Of a stretch of 64,000 nt of DNA, positions 26,799 to 36,255 are shown piece after piece (position 1 is the stretch's first letter; every line of letters starts with the position of its first letter). A model generated the notes under the pieces. The model did not search any database, had not been told where the DNA came from, and saw only the letters and a program-made list of their open reading frames with translations. The position numbers were made by a program, and so were the translations under genes. Source of the DNA: Candidatus Liminaster caballi (GTDB taxonomy: Bacteria > Bacteroidota > Bacteroidia > Bacteroidales > UBA3663); contig JAGHUA010000039.1 in assembly GCA_018065085.1 (NCBI GenBank), forward strand, positions 1-64,000, given 5' to 3'.

Positions 26799-28058
26799 AT
26801 GATAGAACAACAACTGACCGCCGCACGCGAGGCAAGCTATACGCTGCTCGATATGGATCACGCAGCCATCGACCGGCTGCTGACCGACCTCGCCGACCAG
26901 CTTGAGGCTTCCACCCGTGAGGTGCTCGCTGCCAATGCCCTCGATCTTGAGCGCATGGATCCGACCGACTCGCGCTATGACCGCCTCATGCTCAATGCCG
27001 AACGTATCAGCGGCATCGCGGCAGATACGAGAAACGTGGCCGCGCTGCCGTCGCCACTTGACCGCGTGTTGAGCGAGACGGTGCGTCCAAACGGAATGAC
27101 CATCCGTAAGGTGACGGTGCCGTTCGGTGTGATAGGCGTGATCTACGAGGCGCGACCGAATGTGACCATCGACGTCTTCTCGCTCTGCCTGAAGGCAGGA
27201 AGCGCCGTGCTGCTCAAGGGCGGCAAGGAGGCAGCAGCCGGCAATGCGGCCCTTGTGGATGTCATTCATCGAGTGCTGGAGCGCCATGGCCTGCCGTCGT
27301 CGCTCTGCACCCTCCTGCCCAACGACCGCGAGGCAACGGCTGAGATGCTCGGCGCCGTGGGTAAGGTCGATCTGGTCATCCCGCGTGGCAGCCGCCGCCT
27401 TATCGACTATGTGCGCGACAATGCCCGCGTGCCTGTCATCGAGACGGGAGCAGGAATCTGCCACACCTACATCGACGCCGATGCCGACGTGCAGATGGCA
27501 GCCGACATCGTGAAGAACGGAAAGACACGCCGTGTGTCGGTGTGCAATGCCCTGGATTGTGTGGTGGTGCACCAGGCGCGCCTCGGCGACCTTGCAGCAA
27601 TCTGTCTGCCGATGTCAGTGGCCGGGAGTGGCAGGAAACCGGTCATCATCTATGCCGACGAGCGTGCATACGCTGCCCTTGAAGGCCGCTATCCGAGCCC
27701 ATTGCTCGAACATGCCACCCCCGAGCATTTCGGCTGCGAGTTCCAGGACTTCAAGCTGGCCATCCGCACCGTTGACAGCTTTGACCAGGCAGTGCGCTAT
27801 GTGCAGGCAAATACGAGCCATCACAGCGAGTCGATAGTCAGCCGTGACGCGGGGAACTGCGATCGCTTCGTGCGCCTCATCGATGCCGCGTGTGTCTATC
27901 AGAACCTCCCTACGTCATGGACAGACGGCGCGCAGTTCGGCTTCGGCGCCGAGATCGGCATCAGCACCCAGAAACTCCATGCCCGCGGCCCTATGGCATT
28001 GCCCGAAATCACCACCTACAAGTATGTGATTAGCGGCAACGGACAGGTGAGGAAATGA
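26799..28058 (+). CDS. proA: glutamate-5-semialdehyde dehydrogenase
   Basis: A 419-residue aldehyde dehydrogenase-fold enzyme that reduces gamma-glutamyl phosphate in proline synthesis. ProA landmarks include PFGVIGVIYEARPNVTIDVF, LKGGKEAAAGNAAL, VIPRGSRRLIDYV and ETGAGICHTYID, with the catalytic Cys in VSVCNALDCVVV. The C-terminal FGFGAEIGISTQKLHARGPM is also typical. The partner glutamate 5-kinase gene (proB) is not adjacent. A large antisense frame (25611-27572) covers it but shows no protein features. Confidence 0.95.
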   Translation: MIEQQLTAAREASYTLLDMDHAAIDRLLTDLADQLEASTREVLAANALDLERMDPTDSRYDRLMLNAERISGIAADTRNVAALPSPLDRVLSETVRPNGMTIRKVTVPFGVIGVIYEARPNVTIDVFSLCLKAGSAVLLKGGKEAAAGNAALVDVIHRVLERHGLPSSLCTLLPNDREATAEMLGAVGKVDLVIPRGSRRLIDYVRDNARVPVIETGAGICHTYIDADADVQMAADIVKNGKTRRVSVCNALDCVVVHQARLGDLAAICLPMSVAGSGRKPVIIYADERAYAALEGRYPSPLLEHATPEHFGCEFQDFKLAIRTVDSFDQAVRYVQANTSHHSESIVSRDAGNCDRFVRLIDAACVYQNLPTSWTDGAQFGFGAEIGISTQKLHARGPMALPEITTYKYVISGNGQVRK

Positions 28059-28088
28059 CAAAAAAGAACTTAAAACAAACAACGAGAT

Positions 28089-28643
28089 ATGAAAACATAC
28101 GTATTGCTGGCCGAGGGCTTTGAGATTGCAGAAGCCACCTTGCCAATAGATATCCTGAAGCGTGCACGTGTCGAGGTTGAGACATTGAGCATCAGTGACC
28201 AACTGACCGTCAGCGCAAGCAACGGCGTGAAGGTCGTGGCCGACCGCCTGCTGGCCGACACCGACCTCTCGGACGGCGACATGCTTTTCCTGCCGGGCGG
28301 AATGCCTGGCTCGATGAACCTGCGCGACTCGGAGCCGGTGGCAGACGTCATCCGTCAGTTCGACGCCGCTGGCAAATGGCTCGCAGCCGTGTGTGCCGCC
28401 CCGATGGTTTACGGCCTTATGGGGTTGCTCAGGGGGGAGAAGGCAACGTGCTATCCTGGCTTCGAGAAAGACCTGCTCGGCGCTGAGCCGCAGAAAAAGA
28501 CCTGCGTGCGTTCGGGTCACTTCATCACAGGATGCGGCGCCGGTGCCGGTTTTGCCCTCGGACGTGAGATGGCAGCCGTGCTTGTGGGCGACGACACTGC
28601 CGATGCCGTGCTCCGACAGATGATGTTCCAGGTTTATGAGTAG
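28089..28643 (+). CDS. DJ-1/PfpI family protein
   Basis: A 184-residue protein of the DJ-1/ThiJ/YajL group. The reactive cysteine is in AAVCAAPMVYG and the supporting Glu in LAEGFEIAEA; LPGGMPGS and GCGAGAGFALG are further family marks. Proposed roles of the group are protection against carbonyl or oxidative damage; the exact activity is debated. It follows proA by 30 bp and may share its transcript. Confidence 0.87.
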   Translation: MKTYVLLAEGFEIAEATLPIDILKRARVEVETLSISDQLTVSASNGVKVVADRLLADTDLSDGDMLFLPGGMPGSMNLRDSEPVADVIRQFDAAGKWLAAVCAAPMVYGLMGLLRGEKATCYPGFEKDLLGAEPQKKTCVRSGHFITGCGAGAGFALGREMAAVLVGDDTADAVLRQMMFQVYE

Positions 28644-28689
28644 ATTCCTACCAACCGCAACGACAAAATAAAACAATCAGTTAGATATT

Positions 28690-30825
28690 ATGAAAAAACA
28701 GCTTCTTGCCGCATCGGTCATGGCTCTCGCAACGATGATGACTGCCCAGAATCCGATTGTCAACACATGGTACACCACCGACCCGGCGCCGATGGTTCAC
28801 GACGGAACGATGTATATCTACACAGGCCATGACGAGGATCATGCCGACTTCTTCTGGATGCAGGAGTGGCGTGTCTATTCGAGCCGCGACATGGTGAACT
28901 GGCGCGACCACGGCTCGCCTCTCGCCATCGAGGATTTCTCGTGGGGCGATGACCGCGCGTGGGCTCCTCAGTGCATCGGGCGCAACGGTAAGTTCTATTT
29001 CTACGTGCCCCTCCATTCCAAGCTGTCGGGCACGATGGCCATCGGCGTGGCTGTAGGCCCTTCGCCTGTCGGTCCTTTCAAGGATGCCATCGGCAAGCCA
29101 TTGGCCGACGGTTCGTGGGATTACATCGACCCTACGGTATTCATCGACGATGACGGTCAGGCATGGCTCTACTGGGGCAATCCGCGTCTCTACTATGCCA
29201 AGCTGAACGAGGACATGGTGTCGTTCGTCGATGGCGTTCATCAGATGGACATGACCGGCCTTGACGGCTACACCGAGGGCCCATGGATACAGAAGCGCAA
29301 CGGCATTTATTATATGATGTATGCCTCGCACGGCATTCCTGAGAACATTTCCTATGCCACAGGCCCTTCGCCTGTCGGCCCATGGAGCTATCAGGGCGTG
29401 ATCATGCCAAAGAACGAGCAGGCATCGTTCACCAACCACAGCGGCCTTGCCCACTACAAGGGTCACGACTATTTCTTCTATCACACAGGATGGGCCGACG
29501 GTGGCGGCGGTTTCGCCCGTAGCGTGGCAATCAAGGAGTTCGAGTATAACGCCGACGGCACAATCCCTGAGATGCATGCCGATCATGAGGGCGTTGAACC
29601 GGTGGCTGCGTTCTGTCCGTATGCACGTGTCCAGGCGGAGGTCATGGCTGCCAGCAAGGGCTTGAAGACCCAGCCATGCGGCCACAACAACGTCTATGTG
29701 TCAGATGCCCACAACGGCGACTGGATCAAGCTTCGCAACGTCGATTTCGGCCATGACAAGGCTTCGCGCCTCACCATCCGTGCTGCCTCGGCTCTGCGTG
29801 GCGGTCGGTTCGAGCTTCATGCCGACAGTGTGCGCGGCCAGCTCATCGCTGCCGTCCCTGTGGGTCATACAGGCGGATGGGAGAGCTTCAAGGAGCTATC
29901 GACCTCGGAGATCAACACTCCTGAGGGCGTTCATGACGTGTATGTGGTATTCCGCGGACGCAAGGGCCCTGAACTCTTCACGCTCGACTGGTGGGAACTC
30001 TCGCCTAAGCATCGCGTGGTGGAAGATGGCGGTACGGGCATGTACAAGGCAGTGATGACCGAGGTCGAAGGCTTTGAGGCCCACACGGTGTTCATGCCTC
30101 AGGATCTGAGCCGGTTCAGCGCCGAGAATCCTCTGCCGGTGATGGTTTGGGGCAACGGTGCCTGCCGCAACTCTCCGTGGGAACACTATCTGTTCCTCAA
30201 CGAGATCGCATCGCACGGCTATCTTGTCATCGCCACCGGTTTCTACCCCGGTGAGGGCGATCATCCGGAAGGCCCGATGTCGTCGGCTCAGCAGCAGATC
30301 GAGTCAATCGACTGGGCAATCGCTCAGAACCTGAACCCACAGAGCCCTCTCTATCAGAAGGTCAACACTCAGGCCATCTGTGCTGCAGGCATGAGCTGCG
30401 GCGGCCTTCAGACACTCTATAACTGCGCCGATCCGCGCATCACCACCTACATGATCTGCAACAGCGGCCTCTTCAAGAATCCTGCCATCGCCATGCCTAA
30501 TATGCCGATGCCAAAGAAGGACAAGCTGGAAGATGTGCACGGCCCTATCATCTACATCCTTGGTGGCGAGACAGACATTGCCTACGAGAACGGCATGGAC
30601 GACTTCTCGCGCATCACCAACGTGCCTGCCTATGCCATCAACTATCCTGTCGGACACGGCGGCACCTATGCCCAACCTCATGGCGGTGAGTTCTCAATCC
30701 CTGCCGTGGCATGGCTTGACTGGCAGCTGAAGGGCGACAAGACAGCCGCTAAGATGTTCACCGGCAAGAAGCCGCAGATTCTCAAGCGCAAGGGCTGGAC
30801 GTTCGAGTCGAACAGCAAGAAGTAA
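28690..30825 (+). CDS. secreted GH43-CBM6-esterase multidomain hemicellulase
   Basis: A 711-residue protein with a signal peptide (MKKQLLAASVMALATMMTAQ). Residues ~25-310 are a GH43 five-bladed propeller with the three catalytic acids in TDPAPM, YIDPTVF and YTEGPW (xylosidase/arabinofuranosidase activities). Residues ~315-440 resemble a CBM6 sugar-binding module (RVQAEVMAASKGLKT to FTLDWWEL). Residues ~445-711 are an alpha/beta hydrolase with nucleophile GMSCGG, acid GGETDIAY and histidine VGHGGTYAQPHGG, likely an esterase. It would remove arabinose or xylose and an ester from the same hemicellulose chain. It lies 46 bp after the DJ-1 gene. Confidence 0.87.
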   Translation: MKKQLLAASVMALATMMTAQNPIVNTWYTTDPAPMVHDGTMYIYTGHDEDHADFFWMQEWRVYSSRDMVNWRDHGSPLAIEDFSWGDDRAWAPQCIGRNGKFYFYVPLHSKLSGTMAIGVAVGPSPVGPFKDAIGKPLADGSWDYIDPTVFIDDDGQAWLYWGNPRLYYAKLNEDMVSFVDGVHQMDMTGLDGYTEGPWIQKRNGIYYMMYASHGIPENISYATGPSPVGPWSYQGVIMPKNEQASFTNHSGLAHYKGHDYFFYHTGWADGGGGFARSVAIKEFEYNADGTIPEMHADHEGVEPVAAFCPYARVQAEVMAASKGLKTQPCGHNNVYVSDAHNGDWIKLRNVDFGHDKASRLTIRAASALRGGRFELHADSVRGQLIAAVPVGHTGGWESFKELSTSEINTPEGVHDVYVVFRGRKGPELFTLDWWELSPKHRVVEDGGTGMYKAVMTEVEGFEAHTVFMPQDLSRFSAENPLPVMVWGNGACRNSPWEHYLFLNEIASHGYLVIATGFYPGEGDHPEGPMSSAQQQIESIDWAIAQNLNPQSPLYQKVNTQAICAAGMSCGGLQTLYNCADPRITTYMICNSGLFKNPAIAMPNMPMPKKDKLEDVHGPIIYILGGETDIAYENGMDDFSRITNVPAYAINYPVGHGGTYAQPHGGEFSIPAVAWLDWQLKGDKTAAKMFTGKKPQILKRKGWTFESNSKK

Positions 30826-30899
30826 GCAAGCTAATGACTTGCGCAACTTGAGTTAAAAGACGAATGTATAAAAAATCAAAATAGAAACGAAACAAGACT

Positions 30900-31172
30900 A
30901 TGAACCGTACTATAATCACTGTTGTGGGTCGCGACACCGTCGGCATCATCGCTGCCGTCTGTACCTACCTGGCCGACAAGAAGGTCAATATCCTCGACAT
31001 CTCGCAGACAATCGTGCAGGAATACTTCAACATGATGATGATCGTCGATGTCAAGAACTGCACAGTCGCCTTCGACGAACTCCGCGACTCGCTCAACCGG
31101 ATAGGCGAGGAGAAGGGCGTCCAGATCAAGTGCCAGAAGGAGGAGATCTTTGATAAGATGCATCGCATCTGA
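30900..31172 (+). CDS. ACT domain-containing protein (UPF0237)
   Basis: A 90-residue protein made of one ACT domain (ITVVGRDTVGIIAAVCTYLADKKVNILDISQ) with a C-terminal helix. ACT domains bind amino acids or similar ligands. The family is almost always found next to a PFL/DUF711 gene, as here (76 bp upstream of it), so the two probably act together. The ligand is not known. Confidence 0.88.
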   Translation: MNRTIITVVGRDTVGIIAAVCTYLADKKVNILDISQTIVQEYFNMMMIVDVKNCTVAFDELRDSLNRIGEEKGVQIKCQKEEIFDKMHRI

Positions 31173-31248
31173 TTGCCATTGTCAAAAAAGGCAATTGCAG
31201 ATCCGTTTACAATCGCAGATCCGTTATTAAGAAAGAAAATTGAACACT

Positions 31249-32616
31249 ATGATAAATCTTTCGGAAGTACTCGAAACCAATAAGATGATCGAGCAGGAGA
31301 ACCTCGACGTGCGCACCATCACCATGGGCATAAGCCTCTTGGATTGCGCCACGGATTCGGTTCAGCAAACCTGCCAGAACATCTATCAGAAGATTCTCCG
31401 CCTTGCCTCCAACCTTGTCCGTACGGGTGAGGACATTTCTCGCGAATATGGCATCCCAATCGTCAACAAGCGCATCTCGATCACGCCTGCCGCCATCGTC
31501 GGTGCTTCGTGCTGCAAGACGCCACAGGATTTCGTGCAGATTGCCAAGACCCTTGACCGTGCCGCACATGAGGTGGGAGTGAACTTTATCGGCGGTTACT
31601 CTGCCACCGTGCAGAAAGGCATGACCCACGCCGACGAATTGCTCATCCGAAGCATTCCTCAGGCTATGCGCGAGACGGAGCTGATCTGTTCGAGCGTCAA
31701 TGTGGGCAGCACCAAGACGGGCATTAACATGGATGCCGTGCGCCTTATGGGCGACATCGTGAAGCAGACGGCCGAGGCAACCAGGGATAAGGATTCGCTG
31801 GGTTGCGCCAAGCTCGTGGTGCTCTGCAATGCCCCTGACGACAATCCGTTCATGGCCGGTGCATTCCACGGCGTGAGCGAGGCAGAGGCCATCATCAACG
31901 TGGGCGTCAGTGGCCCTGGCGTGGTGAAGTATGTGCTTGAGAACCTGCCCGAAGGCACCAACTTCGAGGTGCTGTGTGAGACAATCAAGAAGACCGCATT
32001 CAAGATCACGCGCGTCGGTCAGCTCGTGGCTCAGGAGGCTTCACGCCGTCTCGGCATTCCTTTCGGCATCATCGACCTTTCTCTGGCTCCAACGCCTGCT
32101 GTCGGCGACTCGGTGGCCGACATCCTTCAGGCAATAGGCCTTGAACGTACAGGCGCACCTGGCACAACGGCGGCTCTCGCCCTGCTCAACGATCAGGTGA
32201 AGAAGGGCGGCGTGATGGCAAGCTCGTATGTGGGCGGTTTGTCAGGTGCTTTCATCCCTGTCAGCGAGGATCAGGGCATGATCGATGCTGTGCTGGCTGG
32301 CGCATTGACCATCGAGAAGCTTGAGGCAATGACCTGCGTCTGCTCGGTAGGCCTTGACATGATTGCCATCCCTGGCGACACGCCTGCCACAACCATCAGC
32401 GGCATCATCGCCGACGAGGCAGCCATCGGCATGGTCAACCGGAAGACCACGGCCGTGCGAATCATCCCTGTGGTAGGAAAGACCGTTGGCGAAACCGTCG
32501 AATTCGGCGGCTTGCTCGGCTATGCGCCAATCATGCCGGTCAACCGTTTCGACTGCAGCACATTCGTCAACCGTGGCGGCCGCATCCCTGCTCCAATCCA
32601 CAGCTTTAAGAACTAA
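31249..32616 (+). CDS. PFL-like family protein (UPF0210/DUF711)
   Basis: A 455-residue cytoplasmic protein of the UPF0210 family, structurally related to pyruvate formate-lyase-like barrels but lacking a proven activity. Typical segments are [62 protein letters not shown] and the C-terminal [10 protein letters not shown]-type stretch ([20 protein letters not shown]). The ATG at 31249 is preferred over a TTG three codons upstream. It pairs with the ACT protein gene, an old conserved arrangement in bacteria and archaea. Confidence 0.88.
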   Translation: MINLSEVLETNKMIEQENLDVRTITMGISLLDCATDSVQQTCQNIYQKILRLASNLVRTGEDISREYGIPIVNKRISITPAAIVGASCCKTPQDFVQIAKTLDRAAHEVGVNFIGGYSATVQKGMTHADELLIRSIPQAMRETELICSSVNVGSTKTGINMDAVRLMGDIVKQTAEATRDKDSLGCAKLVVLCNAPDDNPFMAGAFHGVSEAEAIINVGVSGPGVVKYVLENLPEGTNFEVLCETIKKTAFKITRVGQLVAQEASRRLGIPFGIIDLSLAPTPAVGDSVADILQAIGLERTGAPGTTAALALLNDQVKKGGVMASSYVGGLSGAFIPVSEDQGMIDAVLAGALTIEKLEAMTCVCSVGLDMIAIPGDTPATTISGIIADEAAIGMVNRKTTAVRIIPVVGKTVGETVEFGGLLGYAPIMPVNRFDCSTFVNRGGRIPAPIHSFKN

Positions 32617-32624
32617 TAATTTTC

Positions 32625-32714
32625 TAATTGGCCTATTGGCCTTATTGGCCTAATAAGCCTAATTGGCCCAATAAGCCTAATTGGCCTAATTGGCCCAATT
32701 CCCCCAATTTTCCC
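32625..32714. repeat. AATTGGCCTAATAAGCC degenerate repeats
   Basis: The spacer before pyrF consists of TAATTGGCC, TATTGGCC and AATAAGCC words in loose tandem order, then CCCAATTCCCCCAATTTTCCCCC. The words are partly palindromic (TTGGCC/GGCCAA). No promoter-like element is visible in it. Confidence 0.65.
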
Positions 32715-32724
32715 CCAAAAAACT

Positions 32725-33558
32725 ATGACACGCGAACAACTTTTCCATCAGATTATGACCAAGCGCAGCTTCCTCTGCGTTGGCCTTGACACAGATATCA
32801 AGAAACTCCCAGAGCACCTCAAGTCTCTGCCTGCTCAGGAGGCAATCTTCACCTTCAATAAGGCAATCATCGATGCCACAGCTCCATACTGCATCGCTTA
32901 CAAGCCAAACCTTGCGTTCTACGAATGCTTCGGCGTGGAGGGTTATGCCGCCTTCGAACATACTTGCCGCTACATCCGTGAGAACTACCCTGACCAGTTC
33001 ATCATTGCCGATGCCAAGCGTGGCGATATTGGCAACACGTCGCAGCTCTATGCACGTTCGTTCTTCGAGCACCTTGACGTCGATGCCGTTACCGTGGCTC
33101 CTTACATGGGCGAGGACAGCGTCAAGCCTTTCCTCGGTTATGAGGGCAAGTGGGTGATCTGCCTTGCATTGACCAGCAACAAGGGGTCGCATGACTTCCA
33201 GCTCTGCACGGTCGATGGCACGGAGCAGCGTCTTTTTGAGCGTGTGCTGACCACTGCCCAGACATGGGGAACTCCCGATCAGATGATGTTCGTGGTGGGT
33301 GCAACTCAGGGTCAGCTCTTCGAGGACATCCGCAAGGTGGCTCCTGAGTCATTCCTGCTCGTTCCTGGCATCGGTGCTCAGGGTGGCAGCCTTCAGGAGG
33401 TCGTTAAGTATGGCATGAACAGCCAGTGCGGCCTTATTGTCAACTCCAGCCGCGCCATCATCTATGCTGACGGTACGGAGAATTTTGCTGCCGTCGCTGC
33501 ACAGAAGGCCAAGGAGGTTGCCGACGAAATGTCGGAGTGCCTCAAGGCTCTTGATTGA
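32725..33558 (+). CDS. pyrF: orotidine-5'-phosphate decarboxylase
   Basis: A 277-residue TIM-barrel enzyme catalysing the last step of UMP synthesis. Length and motifs fit the longer type 2 OMP decarboxylases: [17 protein letters not shown] at the N-terminus and the catalytic [15 protein letters not shown] block with the Lys-Asp pair; [10 protein letters not shown] is the phosphate-binding part. It is set off from the PFL gene by repeat-like DNA and is followed after 47 bp by the alpha/beta hydrolase gene. Confidence 0.94.
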   Translation: MTREQLFHQIMTKRSFLCVGLDTDIKKLPEHLKSLPAQEAIFTFNKAIIDATAPYCIAYKPNLAFYECFGVEGYAAFEHTCRYIRENYPDQFIIADAKRGDIGNTSQLYARSFFEHLDVDAVTVAPYMGEDSVKPFLGYEGKWVICLALTSNKGSHDFQLCTVDGTEQRLFERVLTTAQTWGTPDQMMFVVGATQGQLFEDIRKVAPESFLLVPGIGAQGGSLQEVVKYGMNSQCGLIVNSSRAIIYADGTENFAAVAAQKAKEVADEMSECLKALD

Positions 33559-33605
33559 TTTGCAAACAGGTTCTGACTAACCGTTAAGCACCTTTTATTT
33601 GTGCG

Positions 33606-34517
33606 ATGAGAAAACCGATTCCTGCCGCTGCGTCGCTGTGCATCTTGGCGACTTCTGTGTTGCTTCTGATTGCCACCTGTGTGGCGTGCACAGAGAGCAC
33701 TCGCTTCGAGCGCGGATTTATTCCTGTCAGCGCAGGCGGACAAATTTATTATGAGGCAGAGGGAGAGGGTCAGCCGCTCCTTCTGCTTCATGGCCATACG
33801 CTCGACCTTCGCATGTGGGATCCGCAGATGAAGGCTTTCACCGATGCCGGCTACCGTGTGATCCGTCCGGAGATGCGAGGTTACGGTCGTTCGTCCAAGC
33901 AGGGCGAAGGCTTGCAGTTTACTCACCTTGATGACATGATGACCGTGCTCGACTCGCTGCATCTCGACCGTGTGCATGTGGTGGGATTGTCAATGGGTTC
34001 GTTTGTGGCAAGCGAGATGGTGGCCATGCATCCCGAGCGTCTGCTCACGGCCACACTCGCATCGGGCAACATACGCAAGCGTCCGGGGCCTTCGGCTCCG
34101 ATCGACAGCACCGAGCAGGCAAAGCTCGCCGCCGAACTTGAGGCAAACCGCGAGAAGGGCGTGGAGCAATGGAAACGTGACTGGATTGAGAAACTCATCG
34201 CCGGTGGCGGCTCGAATGCCGAGGCGATACGCGAGTCGCTCACACGGCAGGTGATGGAATGGGACGGTTGGCAGATTCTTCATGGCGAGGGACGGTTCTA
34301 TTATGCCAATGAGGCATGGGCGTTGCTCAGGGAACGTAAGCCCGAACTGCCCGTGCTGATCATCTCGGGCGAGATGGAGCATAAGTCGCCAAAGAATGCC
34401 ATGATGCCGTATCTGCCAAACAGCCGCAACCAGGTGATTCCCGACTGCGGCCACATGACGAATATGGAAAAGCCGGATGAATTCACCCGGCTTGTACTTG
34501 ATCACCTGAAGCGCTGA
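33606..34517 (+). CDS. alpha/beta hydrolase, probable lipoprotein
   Basis: A 303-residue protein with a lipoprotein-type signal (LLLIATCVAC, Cys at about residue 28). The alpha/beta hydrolase core shows the oxyanion region LLLLHGHTLDLRMW, the nucleophile elbow GLSMGS and the catalytic His in DCGHMTNMEKP. The usual acid position reads GEMEHKSP, so a Glu may replace the common Asp. Substrate unknown; peptidase-like, esterase or haloperoxidase-like activities are all possible. It is probably anchored in the outer or inner membrane facing the periplasm. Confidence 0.82.
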   Translation: MRKPIPAAASLCILATSVLLLIATCVACTESTRFERGFIPVSAGGQIYYEAEGEGQPLLLLHGHTLDLRMWDPQMKAFTDAGYRVIRPEMRGYGRSSKQGEGLQFTHLDDMMTVLDSLHLDRVHVVGLSMGSFVASEMVAMHPERLLTATLASGNIRKRPGPSAPIDSTEQAKLAAELEANREKGVEQWKRDWIEKLIAGGGSNAEAIRESLTRQVMEWDGWQILHGEGRFYYANEAWALLRERKPELPVLIISGEMEHKSPKNAMMPYLPNSRNQVIPDCGHMTNMEKPDEFTRLVLDHLKR

Positions 34518-34541
34518 CCGTTTTTGTGCTGCGCTCAATAA

Positions 34542-34630
34542 ATTCTCCTGTCAGCGTTCCTGCTCAAAAGGTTTCCTGTCAGCGTTCCTGCTCAATAAAT
34601 TTTCCTGTCAGCGTTCCGTCTCAATCAGTT
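34542..34630. repeat. ~29-bp triple repeat covering the mlaF stop codon
   Basis: CCTGTCAGCGTTCCTGCTCA recurs with a 28-29 bp period starting near 34547, 34575 and 34604. The third, diverged unit contains the last codons and stop of mlaF (minus strand), so the array looks like duplications of the gene end. Confidence 0.7.
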
Positions 34631-35363
34631 TCCTGAGCGTAGGCGAGGCAAAAAGGAAATCGCGCAATGGCTGGTTCTGCGTTTGCAGGATGTCGTTTTT
34701 GTTGCCTTGCCACTCCACGTGTCCCTGGTAGAGGAATGTGATGCTGTCGCCGATGCCCAGCACCGAGTTCATGTCGTGCGTATTGACCACGGTCGTGATG
34801 CCGTATTCGCGCGTGATGTCGTCAATCAGTTCGTCGATGCGTATCGATGTGCGCGGATCAAGGCCTGAGTTCGGTTCGTCGCAGAAGAGATACTTCGGCT
34901 TGAGCGAGATGGCACGCGCAATGGCCACACGCTTCTGCATGCCGCCCGAGAGCTCGCTCGGGAATTTCTTCTCAGCATCGTCAAGGCCTACGCGTCCGAG
35001 GCAGAACTTCACGCGTTGCTCGATCTCCATGGCGGTCATTCCTCCGAACATACGAAGCGGGAACGCCACATTGTCGAATACGGGCATTGAGTCGAACAGC
35101 GCCGAACCCTGGAAAAGCACACCTACCTCCTGACGCACCATCTTCATCTCCTTATCGGTGAACGACAGTATGTCGCGGTCATGATAGAGTATCTGTCCGC
35201 TGTCGGCTTTGTGAAGTCCGATCAGGCATTTGAGCAACACGGTCTTGCCCGAACCTGACAATCCGATGATCAGATTGTTCTGACCAGGCAGGAACTGGCA
35301 GTTGATGTCGTAGAGGACATGCTGGTCGCCAAACGATTTGTTCAGGTTCGTAACGGTTATCAC
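34608..35363 (-). CDS. mlaF: MlaF-like ABC transporter ATP-binding protein
   Basis: A 251-residue ABC ATPase of the phospholipid (Mla/Mce) transport type. Walker A is GLSGSGKT, the signature is ELSGGMQKRVAIARA, Walker B is YLFCDEPNSGLDP and the switch is NTHD. It starts with GTG (ITVTNLNKSFGDQ). The gene is 16 bp downstream of the permease gene; together they form the cytoplasmic core that moves lipids between inner and outer membrane. No MlaD/Mce gene is adjacent, unlike in many Gram-negatives. Its end lies within a short repeat array. Confidence 0.88.
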   Translation of the reverse strand: MITVTNLNKSFGDQHVLYDINCQFLPGQNNLIIGLSGSGKTVLLKCLIGLHKADSGQILYHDRDILSFTDKEMKMVRQEVGVLFQGSALFDSMPVFDNVAFPLRMFGGMTAMEIEQRVKFCLGRVGLDDAEKKFPSELSGGMQKRVAIARAISLKPKYLFCDEPNSGLDPRTSIRIDELIDDITREYGITTVVNTHDMNSVLGIGDSITFLYQGHVEWQGNKNDILQTQNQPLRDFLFASPTLRKLIETER

Positions 35364-35379
35364 GGGTGCGTATGTGTTT

Positions 35380-36120
35380 TTACATCAATATTTCGGTCAG
35401 TATGACATCGAACATCAGGATGAAGATCGATGTTGCCACCACGGCTTGGGTCGATGCCTTGCCCACCTGGAGTGCGCCGCCACGGACGTTATAGCCGCAA
35501 TAGCTGGCAATCGATGATATGAGGAAGGCGAAGAACAGTCCTTTCTTGATGCTGAAATAGATGTGGCCTTCTTCAAAGAATGTCTGGATGCCGGTAACGA
35601 ACGATTCGGGTGTGGGGTCGTTGGTCACTACGGCCAGCAGGTACGCTCCGACAAGTCCTGACGAAATCGAGAAGATCACGAGGATGGGCATGAACACCAC
35701 CATGGCGGCAATCTTTGGCAGGATGATGTAGTTGGCCGAGTTGACTCCCATGATGTCGAGCGCGTCGATCTGTTCGGTGATGCGCATCGTGCCAATCTCC
35801 GATGCGATGTTCGATCCCACCTTGCCTGCCAGGATCAGCGAGATGATGGCCGATGAAAACTCGAGCATGAGCAACTCGCGAGTGGTGTAGCCGATAATGT
35901 ACGGAGGCAGGATTGCATCGCCCATATTGAGCACAATCTGAAGTGCGCACAGAGCTCCGATGAACACAGAGATAAGGCACACGATGCCAATCGAATCGAT
36001 GACGAGCTTCTGGGTTTCGAACACAAACTGCCTGCCAAACATCGACCAGCTGTCAGGTTTGGCAAACACACGACCCATCAGGATCATGTAGCGTCCGAGT
36101 GTGGGAATCCATTTATTCAC
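35380..36120 (-). CDS. mlaE: MlaE-like ABC transporter permease
   Basis: A 246-residue membrane permease with five to six helices. LAGKVGSNIASEIGTMRITEQIDALDIMGVNS contains the MlaE family signature. The frame is open further upstream but passes through the promoter at 36125-36132. The GTG at 36120 yields the family-like N-terminus NKWIPTLGRYMILMGRVF but sits only 4 bp after the -7 element, so the mRNA would be essentially leaderless. An ATG at 36084 is the alternative start. Together with the ATPase gene downstream it serves outer membrane lipid balance. Confidence 0.85.
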   Translation of the reverse strand: MNKWIPTLGRYMILMGRVFAKPDSWSMFGRQFVFETQKLVIDSIGIVCLISVFIGALCALQIVLNMGDAILPPYIIGYTTRELLMLEFSSAIISLILAGKVGSNIASEIGTMRITEQIDALDIMGVNSANYIILPKIAAMVVFMPILVIFSISSGLVGAYLLAVVTNDPTPESFVTGIQTFFEEGHIYFSIKKGLFFAFLISSIASYCGYNVRGGALQVGKASTQAVVATSIFILMFDVILTEILM

Positions 36121-36124
36121 GCTG

Positions 36125-36132
36125 CAAAGATA
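36125..36132 (-). promoter_or_regulatory. -7 promoter element of mlaEF
   Basis: TATCTTTG on the minus strand followed by CAGC and the GTG start candidate. It is divergent from the lptB element 95 bp away. Confidence 0.65.
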
Positions 36133-36227
36133 GGCATTTTTTCGGAGTTTGTGCGCAATAGTGGGCGAAATGTTGGCGATTTTCAACAAATTTAGCATTA
36201 TTTGCGGCCTATAAACGAAAAAATGAT

Positions 36228-36235
36228 TATCTTTG
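36228..36235 (+). promoter_or_regulatory. -7 promoter element of lptB
   Basis: TATCTTTG on the plus strand followed by CGCA, 20 bp before the ATG at 36256. Confidence 0.7.
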
Positions 36236-36255
36236 CGCAAAAATATTGGCTAAAT

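Noticed and set aside
25611-27572. 653-codon minus-strand frame over rsmG end, MBL, DUF4250 and proA
   Set aside because: Four genes with clear motifs occupy the plus strand. The antisense frame is long only because of high GC at codon position three.
28681-29685. 334-codon frame opposite the GH43 domain
   Set aside because: Shadow of a gene with visible catalytic motifs; His/Arg-rich nonsense composition.
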